From assembly GCF_007095465.1 (NCBI RefSeq), contig NZ_SDGL01000004.1, forward strand, positions 62,001 to 126,000: a stretch of DNA of 64,000 nt, read 5' to 3'. Of the stretch, positions 63,323-64,000 are shown piece by piece. Position 1 is the stretch's first letter. Each line of letters starts with the position of its first letter. Origin of the DNA: Lactobacillus mulieris. GTDB lineage: Bacteria > Bacillota > Bacilli > Lactobacillales > Lactobacillaceae. The notes under the pieces are model-generated. The model worked only from the letters and a program-made list of their open reading frames with translations, ran no database searches and was not told the origin of the DNA. The translations under genes were made by a program, and so were the position numbers.

Positions 63323-64000
63323 TGACAGTAAAAGTAGTATCCGGTCAATTGGAGTTCACAAATCAAAATTTAGCTAATAAACTACGAAAAAAAGGGCATG
63401 AGCTTGTAACATTTTTAGACGATTATACAATGCTAGATATTGAAACAACGGGGTTATCACTATATCGTGATAGAATAACAGAACTTGCTGGTATTAAAGT
63501 AAGAAATGGAAAGGTAGTTGCAGAATATAGTCAACTAGTAAAATATCCTAAAGATAATAAGGTACCACGCTTTATTACTAAGCTAAATGGAATAGATGAA
63601 GCATTAATTTTAGCTAATGGGATGCCTGTAAAAGAAGCTATCACTGAATTTAGAAATTTTATTGGTGGAGATGTAATAGTTGGATATAATGTCAACTTTG
63701 ATTTGAACTTTATTTATGATCTTTGGGAAAAATTTCAGTTAAAAAAATTGAGTAATAACTATATTGATGTTTTACATTTCTCACGAGTCTTTTTTAAAAA
63801 AGAGAGTCATAATCGCTTATTAGACTGCATTCGGCGACTAGGAATTAGTGAATCAGAAGCACATCGAGGATTAAAAGATTCATTGGATACTAAAGCAGTA
63901 TTTGATATTTACCGAAAGCAATTTACCCCTGAGATGTTAAATGAAGTCAAAGATAGTTTAAAAAGTTGTGTTTTAACCGAAGAAATTCCATTTGAATACT
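63322..64000 (+). CDS. DEDDh 3'-5' exonuclease, cut by the window end
   Basis: The first 226 residues of a DnaQ-like exonuclease. After about 35 residues come motif I LDIETTGLSLYRDRITELAG (Asp and Glu), motif II YNVNFDLNFI, and motif III AHRGLKDSLDT (His and Asp), so all DEDDh residues are present. It could be a stand-alone exonuclease or the N-terminal part of a DinG-like or helicase-linked protein; the rest is outside the window. Its ATG overlaps the sirtuin-like stop (TAATG), implying coupled translation. Confidence 0.8.
   Translation, partial: MTVKVVSGQLEFTNQNLANKLRKKGHELVTFLDDYTMLDIETTGLSLYRDRITELAGIKVRNGKVVAEYSQLVKYPKDNKVPRFITKLNGIDEALILANGMPVKEAITEFRNFIGGDVIVGYNVNFDLNFIYDLWEKFQLKKLSNNYIDVLHFSRVFFKKESHNRLLDCIRRLGISESEAHRGLKDSLDTKAVFDIYRKQFTPEMLNEVKDSLKSCVLTEEIPFEY

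Overview
The window reads as a 64 kb stretch of chromosome from a low-GC lactic acid bacterium, most likely a Lactobacillus of the acidophilus/gasseri/johnsonii group. This is inferred from the AT-rich codon use, the strong AGGAGG-type ribosome binding sites, and the gene content: prolyl iminopeptidase PepI, PepT, PepF, two lactate permeases, a MurE-like lysine ligase next to an aspartate racemase, an LPxTG protein, and the rsmG-noc-soj-parB-ychF cluster that Firmicutes keep near the replication origin. There is no tRNA, rRNA, CRISPR array, prophage or insertion sequence that I can see. No stretch longer than about 300 bases lacks a gene. The largest gaps (33408-33644, 56025-56217, 5492-5668) hold promoters, terminators and operator-like sites.

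Layout. 1-5.5 kb: end of an unknown gene, a TetR regulator with two tandem flavin reductases, MupG, a tyrosine phosphatase with ApbE, and CvpA. 5.7-11.1 kb: chromosome partition and origin-proximal block (rsmG, noc, soj/parA, parB, DUF951, ychF, DUF1129). 11.2-18.3 kb: a heterodimeric ABC exporter whose first half is frameshifted, a two-component system, murE. 18.3-25.3 kb: aspartate racemase, the fruRKA fructose operon, a HAD phosphatase, and a metal ABC transporter lacking its binding protein. 25.4-30.4 kb: two tandem lactate permeases and PepF. 30.6-41.3 kb: cell-envelope block (LytR-CpsA-Psr protein, multicopper oxidase, polymerase/ligase-like membrane protein, NlpC/P60 hydrolase, LPxTG CAP-domain protein, HflX). 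41.4-48.4 kb: BceAB-type transporter, Ndk, a phosphatase, a matrixin-like protease, HelD. 48.5-52.7 kb: small alarmone synthetase + response regulator + kinase (relPRS-like), coaA, efp. 52.8-64 kb: pepI, a frameshifted ABC exporter, a frameshifted membrane protein, a PAS protein with a repeated tail, a MerR-controlled amidohydrolase / aldo-keto reductase module, a DUF2075 ATPase, pepT, a divergent sirtuin, and the start of a DEDDh exonuclease.

How parts fit together. Several regulatory sites can be read directly. A 19-bp-spacer MerR promoter pair flanks the amidohydrolase and merR. Matching WalR-type boxes (TGTAAC-N5-TGTAAC) precede the NlpC/P60 and CAP-domain wall proteins. Catabolite (cre-like) sites lie at the lactate permease, multicopper oxidase and PAS-protein promoters, and phased direct repeats lie before fruR.

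Quality note. Four reading frames are broken at mononucleotide runs (G4 near 12484, T4/T5 near 39890, T10 at 53854, A6 at 55651), and a fifth gene (DUF2075, near 59940) has no canonical start codon. The four run-associated breaks are each repaired by one base. This may be sequencing error, slippage-prone expression or genuine decay. The sequence alone does not decide.
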